Source: Fen-1298 sp963833465 (GTDB lineage: Bacteria; Bacteroidota; Ignavibacteria; UBA10030). Taken from it: DNA of 64,000 bases. The stretch spans positions 248,001 through 312,000 of the forward strand of contig CAWHXW010000003.1 of assembly GCA_963833465.1 (NCBI GenBank). The letters are read 5' to 3'. A model generated the notes under the pieces. That model saw only the letters and a list, made by a program, of their open reading frames with translations, was not told the origin of the DNA and did no database searches. Shown here piece after piece: positions 44,941 to 52,275 of this stretch. Made by a program: the position numbers and the translations under genes. How positions within the stretch are numbered: position 1 is the first letter of the stretch; each line of letters opens with the position of its first letter.

Positions 44941-45363
44941 ATGTCCAATGATGCAACAATAATTTCGCATGACAAGCCGTTGAAGTCATCAAGTTCTATC
45001 ATTTCACAAAAGCGCGTTCTTGTTTTTAGTCCGGATACAGATTTGGCACGGTTTCTTTTACTAAATCTCGAAGATAAATTCCAGATTGTGCGCGAGCACA
45101 AATTGGATTACTTTGAACAAACAGTTAAAGAATTTCTACCAGATTTAATTTTAATCGATCTATTTACTTTTTCTTCAGACATCGTTAAACAGATCGATAT
45201 CGTGCGTCGAACAGCAATTACAATCCCAATCATAGTCCTGCGCGCATATATGTACCTTACACCTGAGATGAATAAATCAATTGATGATATTACGGATGTA
45301 GTATTCTATAAGCCGGTTGATGTAGAACTTATCACACAAGCAATTGAGGATTTGTTGAAATAA
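44941..45363 (+). CDS. stand-alone degenerate response-regulator receiver domain protein
   Basis: The protein has 140 residues. Residues 1-22 are a Ser/Lys-rich leader, then a receiver-like fold: KRVLVFSPDTDLARFLLLNL, with D73 in DLILIDLF at the acceptor position and K124 in FYKPVD. The N-terminal acidic pair is reduced to S-P-D and the switch Thr/Ser is replaced by Arg (IIVLRAYMY), so phosphorylation signalling is probably altered. There is no output domain. The gene lies between the sigma-54-driven small gene and the hydrogenase operon and may be an adaptor for it. Confidence 0.75.
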   Translation: MSNDATIISHDKPLKSSSSIISQKRVLVFSPDTDLARFLLLNLEDKFQIVREHKLDYFEQTVKEFLPDLILIDLFTFSSDIVKQIDIVRRTAITIPIIVLRAYMYLTPEMNKSIDDITDVVFYKPVDVELITQAIEDLLK

Positions 45364-45536
45364 GTATTAAAACCGATAGTTAATGATGCCTTTAGTTTCG
45401 AAGCAAGTTAGCAAGCTATAGTTTTTTGGGTTAATGGAAAAATTTTTAGAATATATGGCCAATGGTTGACACACTAAATTAACAAATCGCAATAGTTTAT
45501 TTTTTATAATGGTAGAACATTCTCGCAGGTATACAT

Positions 45537-45944
45537 TTGAACGCTTTTATTTTTGAACGCAGTGAACTTGAACATCTGATTCAGATTCTTAAACAATGTG
45601 GTTATAAAGTCATTGGTCCAATCATGCGTGATAGTGCAATCATTTATGACGAATTGGAAAATTCCAACGATCTTCCTGTGGGCTGGACGGACGAACAAAC
45701 AAATGGAAAATATAAATTAAAAAATCGCAATGATGCTGCTGTATTTGGTTGGGCAGTCGGGCCGCAATCTTGGAAAAAATTTCTTTTTCCACCAATTCAA
45801 AAGATCTTTGCGACCCATAAGAGTACTGAAAGGGACCGATTTACAAAATCAGAAGAAACAAACACAACAAGAACCAACATCAACAAAATATGCATTCTTT
45901 GGTGTTCGTCCTTGCGATTTGAACGCAATCAATATACAAGATAA
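45537..45944 (+). CDS. group 3b hydrogenase beta subunit, 5' fragment (frameshifted)
   Basis: The first about 85 residues of this frame match the start of the HydB/sulfhydrogenase beta subunit (GWAVGPQSWKKFLFPPIQK), then the sense changes to an unrelated tail. The correct continuation is one base later (RSLRPIRVLKGTDLQNQ), in the frame that runs to 46665. One extra base at about 45800-45830 explains it. The start is a TTG at 45537 with AGG upstream. The intact protein would be about 376 residues. Confidence 0.72.
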   Translation: MNAFIFERSELEHLIQILKQCGYKVIGPIMRDSAIIYDELENSNDLPVGWTDEQTNGKYKLKNRNDAAVFGWAVGPQSWKKFLFPPIQKIFATHKSTERDRFTKSEETNTTRTNINKICILWCSSLRFERNQYTR

Positions 45945-46665
45945 AGTATTTCTCGGCGGGCCTTTTATCGATCCGATCTATGAACAAAAACGTGCCGGAA
46001 ATTTTGTTGTGACAGTAAATTGCGGACAAGCTGGCGGAACATGTTTTTGTGCATCAATGGGTACAGGACCCAAAGCAGTTAAAGGATTTGATCTTGCGCT
46101 AACTGAAGTCCTGAACGGAAAACGACATTACTTTATCGCAGAAGTCGGAACAAAATTAGGTGAAGATGTTCTAAAGAAATTGAAGTGTATAATAGCAACC
46201 GATGAAAATCTTGTTGTTGCAAATGAAATACATGAGAAGACATTGAAACAAATGGGACGTTCGCTTGATACGTCTAATCTAAAAAATATTCTTTATCAAA
46301 ATTCTGAACACCCCCGATGGGAACGAACCGCTGCGCGGTGTCTTACTTGTGCAAATTGCACGATGGTTTGTCCAACCTGTTTCTGTTTTACAATAGAAGA
46401 TGAAACAGATTTTACAGGCAAGCAAGTAGAACGTATACGAAAATGGGATTCTTGCTTCACGCTTGATTTTTCATATATTCACGGCGGAAGTGTACGCGCT
46501 TCTGCAAAAGCTCGTTACCGCCAATGGGTAATGCATAAGCTAGCATCATGGGTAGATCAATTTGGAACATTTGGTTGTGTTGGATGTGGACGCTGTATTA
46601 CATGGTGCCCGGTTGGGATCGATATCACAGAGGAAGCACGTGCAATTCGCGAAAATCAGTCATGA
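45730..46665 (+). CDS. group 3b [NiFe] hydrogenase beta (4Fe-4S) subunit, main part
   Basis: From about residue 20 onward this encodes the HydB-type electron-transfer subunit. It includes YAFFGVRPCDLNAINIQDKV, the first ferredoxin cluster CLTCANCTMVCPTC, and the second CVGCGRCITWCPVG near the C-terminus. It relays electrons between the hydrogenase small subunit and the flavoprotein. Its apparent first 20 residues are out-of-frame translation; the gene really begins at 45537. It lies first in a compact operon with the cNMP-binding protein, HydG, HydD, HydA and a protease. Confidence 0.85.
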   Translation: MMLLYLVGQSGRNLGKNFFFHQFKRSLRPIRVLKGTDLQNQKKQTQQEPTSTKYAFFGVRPCDLNAINIQDKVFLGGPFIDPIYEQKRAGNFVVTVNCGQAGGTCFCASMGTGPKAVKGFDLALTEVLNGKRHYFIAEVGTKLGEDVLKKLKCIIATDENLVVANEIHEKTLKQMGRSLDTSNLKNILYQNSEHPRWERTAARCLTCANCTMVCPTCFCFTIEDETDFTGKQVERIRKWDSCFTLDFSYIHGGSVRASAKARYRQWVMHKLASWVDQFGTFGCVGCGRCITWCPVGIDITEEARAIRENQS

Positions 46666-46693
46666 GCTATTATATTAATTAAGGAAAAATGCT

Positions 46694-47155
46694 ATGGAAG
46701 ACCTAAAAAATATTCTTGCAGAGCATCCGTTCTTCAAAGAATTAAATGAAGAATATTTTGCACTCGTTGTTGGATGTGCATCTAACATGCGTGTAGACGC
46801 TGGCAAGATGATTCTCCGTGAAGGTGAAGAAGCAAATCATTTCTATCTCATCCGATCAGGAAAAGTAACGCTCCAAATTATGACGCCAAACAAAGGCCCG
46901 CTAATTATTGAAACACTCCATGAAGGTGATATTCTCGGTTGGTCTTGGCTTGTACCGCCGTATACTTGGCATTTTGAAGCAAAAGCAATCGAGCTTACTC
47001 GTATGATTGCTCTTGATGGCAAATGTTTAAGAAATAAGTGTGAAAACGATCACAACCTTGGTTACGAATTACTCAAACGCTTTGCAGATATAATGGTAAA
47101 GCGACTTGAATCTACACGCTTACAACTTTTGGATATTTATGGTGATCGATCCTGA
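46694..47155 (+). CDS. cyclic-nucleotide-binding domain protein without DNA-binding domain
   Basis: The 153-residue protein is a single CAP_ED domain (MILREGEEANHFYLIRSGKV, TLHEGDILGWSWLVPPYTWH) and lacks the C-terminal HTH of CRP/FNR regulators. Such short proteins are regularly found between the beta and gamma genes of group 3b hydrogenase operons and may regulate the enzyme allosterically or be a bound accessory. The phosphate-binding cassette is not canonical, so cAMP binding is not assured. It overlaps the next start by about 17 bases. Confidence 0.84.
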   Translation: MEDLKNILAEHPFFKELNEEYFALVVGCASNMRVDAGKMILREGEEANHFYLIRSGKVTLQIMTPNKGPLIIETLHEGDILGWSWLVPPYTWHFEAKAIELTRMIALDGKCLRNKCENDHNLGYELLKRFADIMVKRLESTRLQLLDIYGDRS

Positions 47156-48008
47156 ATTAAAATCAGTCAAAGTAGATTACAGACGGAATTCAATGCTTTC
47201 AAGACCGTTTCAAATACAGCGGGTGAAACATGAAACAGAAGATACTTTCACAATTGAATTAAAACCTGTAGCTGATTTGGAAGAGTTTGCATTTCAGCCA
47301 GGACAGTTCAACATGATATATGTGTATGGTGTTGGTGAAATTCCAATTTCGATTAGCGGTGATCCAGCAAACTCGCGTATGCTTGTACATACAACACGCG
47401 CTATTGGCACTGTGACTAAAGCAATGGATAAAATGCGTCGAGGAGATATTTTAGGAATTCGTGGTCCTTACGGAAAACCTTGGCCGTTAGATAAAGCAAA
47501 CGGATTGGATGTTGTCTTTATTGCAGGCGGTATTGGATTGGCTCCATTGCGTCCAGCGCTGTACGAGGTCGTTGCACACCGCGATCAATACGGAAAAGTT
47601 GTTTTGCTATATGGAACACGTTCACCGTTGGATGTTCTATTCCGTCAGGAATTAGAAAACTGGCGTGCACGTTTTGATCTAGAAATTTATGTTACGGTTG
47701 ATCGGGCAATGAGCGGCTGGCGCGGTAATGTTGGAGTAGTAACGAATCTTATCTCACGGGCGCCGTTTAATCCGCGAAATACTATGGCGTTCGTCTGCGG
47801 CCCGGAAATTATGATGCGATTTACAGCAATGGAATTACATAAGCGTGGCGTAGAGAACGAACATATTTTTGTTTCATTAGAACGTAATATGAAATGCGCG
47901 ATCGGCTTATGCGGACATTGTCAGTTTGGGTCTGTCTTTGTCTGTAAAGATGGACCAGTATTCCAGTATAGCAAAATCAAAGATATGCTTGTGAAATGGG
48001 AAATTTAA
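47139..48008 (+). CDS. group 3b hydrogenase gamma subunit (FAD/NAD(P)-binding, 2Fe-2S)
   Basis: This is about 289 residues of the ferredoxin-NADP reductase fold. The FAD-binding segment FAFQPGQFNMIYVYGVGEIP precedes the nucleotide domain (FIAGGIGLAPLRPALYEVVA, FVCGPEIMMRFTAMEL). A 2Fe-2S site is formed by C-x4-C-x2-C in NMKCAIGLCGHCQFGSVFVC. It exchanges electrons with NADP(H). The most likely ATG is 47139, overlapping the cNMP gene; its 3' end overlaps the small-subunit gene by 13 bases. Confidence 0.9.
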   Translation: MVIDPELKSVKVDYRRNSMLSRPFQIQRVKHETEDTFTIELKPVADLEEFAFQPGQFNMIYVYGVGEIPISISGDPANSRMLVHTTRAIGTVTKAMDKMRRGDILGIRGPYGKPWPLDKANGLDVVFIAGGIGLAPLRPALYEVVAHRDQYGKVVLLYGTRSPLDVLFRQELENWRARFDLEIYVTVDRAMSGWRGNVGVVTNLISRAPFNPRNTMAFVCGPEIMMRFTAMELHKRGVENEHIFVSLERNMKCAIGLCGHCQFGSVFVCKDGPVFQYSKIKDMLVKWEI

Positions 48009-48838
48009 AGAACATGAAAATGTCAGCTAAAAAGACGAAGGCTCAAAAAAAGATGTCTGTCAAACTTCCTCGCAAATCCAAACTTGCTGTGTGGAAATTT
48101 TCATCTTGCGACGGGTGTCAATTAAGTCTGCTCGATTGTGAAGACGAATTTTTTACTATCACTGAGCATATTGAGATTGCTAACTTTCTTGAAGCATCGC
48201 GTGCAGTCTCGAAAGGTCCTTACGACATATCGTTGGTGGAAGGCTCTATTACCACACCACATGATGCCGAACGTGTACACCAAGTGCGGAGGCAATCGAA
48301 AGTTCTAATTACTATTGGAGCTTGCGCTACTGCCGGGGGCATTCAAGCACTGCGTAATTTCAAAGACATAAAGCAATTCATCTCGGTAGTGTATGCTAAT
48401 CCAAAATATATCGAGACGCTAAACAAATCTACACCGATTGCCGACCACGTCTTTGTTGATTTCGAATTACGCGGCTGTCCAATCAACAAACGTCAATTAT
48501 TGGAAGTTATAAATGCTTATCTCAACGGCCGCAAACCAAATATACCTGCATATGCTGTCTGTATCGAATGTAAGCGGCGTGGTATTACTTGTGGTCTTGT
48601 GGCGCACGGCCCAACATGTCTTGGCCCAGTTACACAAGCAGGTTGTAATGCATTATGCCCATCATACCACCGTGGCTGTTATGGTTGTTTTGGACCAAAA
48701 GAAACACCGAACACTTCTTCACTTAGTACATATTGGAATTCACTCGGAGTGAAGGAAGATGAACTGATGCGATTGTTCCGTGGACTAAACGCTTACGCTG
48801 AAGCATTCCGAAAAGAAAGCGAAGCACATGAAAAGTAA
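47996..48838 (+). CDS. group 3b [NiFe] hydrogenase small subunit
   Basis: This is about 280 residues with a lysine-rich leader, then the proximal cluster motif KFSSCDGCQLSLLDCED, a central GACATAGGIQALRNF, and further cysteines for the remaining clusters (CIECKRRGITCGLVAHGPTC, GCNALCPSYHRGCYGCFGPK). It carries electrons from the NiFe site to the beta subunit. There is no Tat signal, in keeping with a cytoplasmic enzyme. ATG 48014 is an alternative start with a weak AAAG. It overlaps the large-subunit gene by 11 bases. Confidence 0.9.
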   Translation: MGNLKNMKMSAKKTKAQKKMSVKLPRKSKLAVWKFSSCDGCQLSLLDCEDEFFTITEHIEIANFLEASRAVSKGPYDISLVEGSITTPHDAERVHQVRRQSKVLITIGACATAGGIQALRNFKDIKQFISVVYANPKYIETLNKSTPIADHVFVDFELRGCPINKRQLLEVINAYLNGRKPNIPAYAVCIECKRRGITCGLVAHGPTCLGPVTQAGCNALCPSYHRGCYGCFGPKETPNTSSLSTYWNSLGVKEDELMRLFRGLNAYAEAFRKESEAHEK

Positions 48839-50123
48839 AACGATAAAAGTTGATTATCTTGCTCGTGTGGAAGGCGAGGGCGGATTGTTAGTAAAAGTCA
48901 TCGGTAACAAAGTTGCAGACGTTAAGTTTAATATTTTTGAACCACCACGGTTCTTTGAGGCATTTCTCCGCGGCAGACATTACAGCGAGGCACCGGATAT
49001 TACCGCGCGTATCTGCGGTATTTGTCCCGTTGCGTATCAAATGAGTTCTGTTCATGCGATGGAAAACGCGTTTGGTGTTACGCTAGATGGGCAGCTCCGT
49101 GCGCTGCGTCGATTGTTGTACTGTGGTGAGTGGATTGAAAGTCACGCACTCCACATTTTTATATTGCACGCACCAGATTTTCTTGGCTACGCTGATGTGA
49201 TTCAAATGGCAAAAGATCACAGCTCTGTTGTCCAAATGGCATTAAGGATAAAGAAAATTGGCAATGATATTGTTAATATTATTGGCGGAAGAGAAATCCA
49301 TCCAATCAATGTCCGTGTTGGCGGCTTTTACAAATTGCCGACAAAACAGGAACTTGAAAAATTAGTTGAACCGTTAAAGTGGGCAGTCGATTCATCTATT
49401 AAAACAGTAAAATTTGTGGCTAAACTTTCTTTTCCAGATTTTGAACGCTCATACGAATATGTTGCATTGCACCACGAACAAGAGTATCCATTTAATGATG
49501 GGCGGTTAATTTCTAATAAAGGATTGAATATCGAAATTAACAGTTATGAAAATTATTTTATCGAAGAACAAGTCTCACACTCCAACGCACTTCACTCTAT
49601 GTTAAAAGAACGTGGTGCGTATTGCGTAGGACCAATAGCGCGCTATAATTTGAACTTCGATAAGCTTACGCTTACTGCACAGGATGCAGCAAAGTCGGCA
49701 GGTATCGAAAAGGGAACGAATAATCCGTTCAAGAGCATAATTGTTAGATCTGTGGAGATGCTTTATGCATGCGAAGAAGCGCTGCGCATTATAAAAGAGT
49801 ATGAAATGCCGGAGAAAGCAGCGGTAAATATTCAACCGAAAATCGGAACTGGATACGGGTGCACTGAAGCACCGCGAGGTATTCTTTTTCACCGATATCG
49901 TTTAGATGAACAGGGAATTATTCTGGATGCTAAGATTGTTCCGCCAACATCACAGAATCAGAAAACCATTGAGCAAGATTTATATGAATTCATTCCACCG
50001 CGGTTGCATCTTTCACGCGAAAAACTTACATGGCAATGTGAACAGGCTATCCGTAATTATGATCCGTGTATTTCTTGTGCAACTCACTTTGTGAAGCTTG
50101 AAATTGTAGATAAACAAATATAG
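48828..50123 (+). CDS. group 3b [NiFe] hydrogenase large (catalytic) subunit
   Basis: The 431-residue protein has both NiFe ligand motifs: L1 RICGICPVAYQ and L2 DPCISCATH. After the terminal His an 11-residue tail (FVKLEIVDKQI) remains, the expected substrate of a maturation endopeptidase, whose gene follows directly. The class of L1/L2 and the operon layout fit bidirectional NADP-linked group 3b (sulfhydrogenase-like). Some members also reduce sulfur. It catalyses reversible H2 oxidation in the cytoplasm. Confidence 0.93.
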   Translation: MKSKTIKVDYLARVEGEGGLLVKVIGNKVADVKFNIFEPPRFFEAFLRGRHYSEAPDITARICGICPVAYQMSSVHAMENAFGVTLDGQLRALRRLLYCGEWIESHALHIFILHAPDFLGYADVIQMAKDHSSVVQMALRIKKIGNDIVNIIGGREIHPINVRVGGFYKLPTKQELEKLVEPLKWAVDSSIKTVKFVAKLSFPDFERSYEYVALHHEQEYPFNDGRLISNKGLNIEINSYENYFIEEQVSHSNALHSMLKERGAYCVGPIARYNLNFDKLTLTAQDAAKSAGIEKGTNNPFKSIIVRSVEMLYACEEALRIIKEYEMPEKAAVNIQPKIGTGYGCTEAPRGILFHRYRLDEQGIILDAKIVPPTSQNQKTIEQDLYEFIPPRLHLSREKLTWQCEQAIRNYDPCISCATHFVKLEIVDKQI

Positions 50124-50132
50124 TGATGTTCG

Positions 50133-50654
50133 ATGGTAATAAAATTTTTTCGAGTGATTTTAGGTCGTAAATGTGCAATAGTGAAGGAGATAAATGCAAT
50201 CAAATGGCTTCTCATTGGTATCGGTAACGAATATCGAAATGATGATGGTGTCGGGCTCCTGATTGCGCGGGAGATTTGTAAGAAAAATCTTACATCAGTA
50301 ACTGTAAAAGAAGTTTCCGGCGAAGGTGCTGAATTAATAGAAGCATGGCAAGGATTTAATAATGTTATTATTGTAGATGCGGTTTCATCTGGCGCAAAAT
50401 TAGGAATGATTTTTAAAATTGATGCAATTAACGAAATTGTACAGACCAAATTTTTTCATTATTCATCTCATGCATTCAGTGTCGCTGAAGCGATAAAGTT
50501 AGCAAAGGAAATGAAAATGTTGCCCCCAAGATTATTACTATATGGAATTGAAGGATCAAATTTTAAAGCAGGATTAGAAATATCGCACACTGTGCAGGAG
50601 TCAGCAAAACAAATTATTGAACAGATTTTGAATGAAATAGAAATAAATTATTAG
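50133..50654 (+). CDS. hydrogenase maturation protease (HyaD/HycI family)
   Basis: Residues about 27-173 form the endopeptidase: LLIGIGNEYRNDDGVGLLIA, VIIVDAVSSGAKLG, and SSHAFSVAEAIKLAKEM with the metal-sensing His. It clips the C-terminal tail of the large subunit after nickel insertion. The first about 26 residues (MVIKFFRVILGRKCAIVKEI) are not typical. A strong AAGGAG at 50184 precedes an ATG at 50194 that is one base out of frame, which suggests either an unusual start (GTG 50181 or non-ATG) or another single-base error at about 50200. It is last in the group 3b operon. Confidence 0.85.
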   Translation: MVIKFFRVILGRKCAIVKEINAIKWLLIGIGNEYRNDDGVGLLIAREICKKNLTSVTVKEVSGEGAELIEAWQGFNNVIIVDAVSSGAKLGMIFKIDAINEIVQTKFFHYSSHAFSVAEAIKLAKEMKMLPPRLLLYGIEGSNFKAGLEISHTVQESAKQIIEQILNEIEINY

Positions 50655-50737
50655 TAAATTAAATATTCTGATTATTAATGGTTGTATGTATTATATCAAG
50701 TGATGTTACGGAACACTTTTTGCTCAAGGAGAAATGA

Positions 50738-51379
50738 ATGCGATTAAACTTTCCACTTTTTTCTCGCTCGGACGAATCTATTAAAATCGAGTCGACGAAA
50801 AAAGTATACCGACGTATCAAGTTTGAGGCTGAGCTTGATCATGGCTTTGGCGAACATATTGCCGAGAAGGCATATGGACAAAAACTATTAGGTTGCATCC
50901 AATGCGGCACATGTAGCGCAACCTGTCCTCTTTCACATTATATGGATTATACACCGCGTAAAGTTATAGCAATGACGCGCGAGGGATTTAAAGAAGAAGT
51001 ACTGAATTCGCTCACAATCTGGCTTTGTTCGTCATGTTATTCATGCACAGTAGAATGTCCACGGCAAATCCATATCACTGAGATTATGTATGCGCTTAAG
51101 CGTGAAGCACTTCAATTAGGTTTTCATCCGAAACGCCTGCCGATTCCTGTTTTCGCAAAAGAATTTTACAAGCGCGTGTTGAAAGATGGACGCAATACTG
51201 AAAGTTGGCTGCTTGTCAGCTTATATTTACGTACTAATCCATTTGCTATGCTTAAAGAAGCAGTGATGGGACTAAAGTTGTTTTTCAGAGGCCGTCTCAC
51301 CATTGGCAGAGAGCGGATAAAGGGACGTAGTCAACTTCATGCAATTCTAGGAAACACAAAGGGAGGATCGGTGTTATGA
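50738..51379 (+). CDS. hdrC: heterodisulfide reductase subunit C-like (HdrC) iron-sulfur protein
   Basis: The 213-residue protein has two 4Fe-4S motifs: CIQCGTCSATCP and CSSCYSCTVECP, followed by TEIMYALKREALQLGFHP, which is the HdrC pattern. It passes electrons between HdrA and HdrB. AAGGAG precedes the ATG. The gene overlaps hdrB by 4 bases (ATGA). It opens the second gene set, an HdrABC/MvhADG-like complex, placed 84 bases after the group 3b maturation protease. Confidence 0.9.
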   Translation: MRLNFPLFSRSDESIKIESTKKVYRRIKFEAELDHGFGEHIAEKAYGQKLLGCIQCGTCSATCPLSHYMDYTPRKVIAMTREGFKEEVLNSLTIWLCSSCYSCTVECPRQIHITEIMYALKREALQLGFHPKRLPIPVFAKEFYKRVLKDGRNTESWLLVSLYLRTNPFAMLKEAVMGLKLFFRGRLTIGRERIKGRSQLHAILGNTKGGSVL

Positions 51380-52275
51380 AATATCTCTATTATCCTGGCT
51401 GTTCTTTGCGAAGTACAGGGCGAGCATACGATGAATCACTTCTCGCTGTTTTTAAAAAATTAGAAATTCAATTGGAAGAAATAAACGACTGGAATTGCTG
51501 TGGTGCAACGTCATATTTTGCAATAGATGAAATAGATGCATTTGCACTTGCTGCACGTAATCTTGCTTTAGCTGAAAAACAATCTTCTGAAGAAACAGTT
51601 AATATAATTGCACCATGCAGTGCATGCTATCTTGGTCTTCTTAAGACTGAGCGTTTTCTCGAGGATGTCCCGGATGTCAGCGCAAAGATCAATGCTAAAT
51701 TGGGAAAAGCCGGACTTCATTATGATGGTCGTGTTAATGTACGTCATCCGCTTGACGTGCTCGTGAATGATTATGGAATAGAAAAAATAAGTAAACGTGT
51801 TGAAATTCCTCTTAAAGGTGTCAAAGTCGCTTCATACTATGGATGTCAGGTTGTTAGGCCATATTCTACATTTGACAATGCTTATAATCCAGAAACGATG
51901 GAAAGACTTGTGAAAGCAATTGGTGCCGATCCCGTTGAATGGTCGCTAAAAACTCGATGTTGCGGAGGCAGTTTGACAGGGACAATTCAGGAAGCAGGAT
52001 TGCGGCTTAATCGCTTTTTATTGAGAGATGCACAAGAAAATGGAGCAGAGATTATACTTACATGTTGTCCTCTCTGCCAGCATAATATGGAATGTTATCA
52101 ACCGCGAATAAATCGTATGTATGGAGAGGAAATAGACATTCCAGTAATGTACTTTACACAATTGATGGGTATTGCACTCGGGCTTTCGGAGAAAGAAATG
52201 AGTATACAGAGATTATTCAAGAAACCTTCGCTCAAGCGATTTACACAGAAAGGAGCGACGGCAAATGCATGGTAA
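51376..52275 (+). CDS. hdrB: heterodisulfide reductase subunit B-like (HdrB), CCG-domain protein
   Basis: The 299-residue protein has duplicated cysteine-rich CCG domains: YYPGCSLRSTG with DWNCCGATSYF and APCSACYLG; then YYGCQVVRP with TRCCGGSLTG and CCPLCQHNME. These ligate the noncubane 4Fe-4S clusters that cleave a disulfide in methanogen HdrB. In a non-methanogen the true substrate is unknown. It shares ATGA overlap with hdrC, and its stop overlaps the hdrA start. Confidence 0.92.
   Translation: MKYLYYPGCSLRSTGRAYDESLLAVFKKLEIQLEEINDWNCCGATSYFAIDEIDAFALAARNLALAEKQSSEETVNIIAPCSACYLGLLKTERFLEDVPDVSAKINAKLGKAGLHYDGRVNVRHPLDVLVNDYGIEKISKRVEIPLKGVKVASYYGCQVVRPYSTFDNAYNPETMERLVKAIGADPVEWSLKTRCCGGSLTGTIQEAGLRLNRFLLRDAQENGAEIILTCCPLCQHNMECYQPRINRMYGEEIDIPVMYFTQLMGIALGLSEKEMSIQRLFKKPSLKRFTQKGATANAW

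Noticed and set aside
45370..45440. Possible terminator around TAGCAAGCTA before a T-run
   Set aside because: The stem is only four pairs; too weak to claim a stop between the receiver gene and the hydrogenase operon.
45466..45510. TTGACA and TATAAT before the hydrogenase operon
   Set aside because: The hexamers are about 33 bases apart, too far for a functional pair.
50709..50723. Sigma-54-like CGGAAC-N5-TTGC before hdrC
   Set aside because: The spacing fits, but the -24 box is imperfect and the predicted start would lie 2-3 bases before the ATG, losing the AAGGAG ribosome site.
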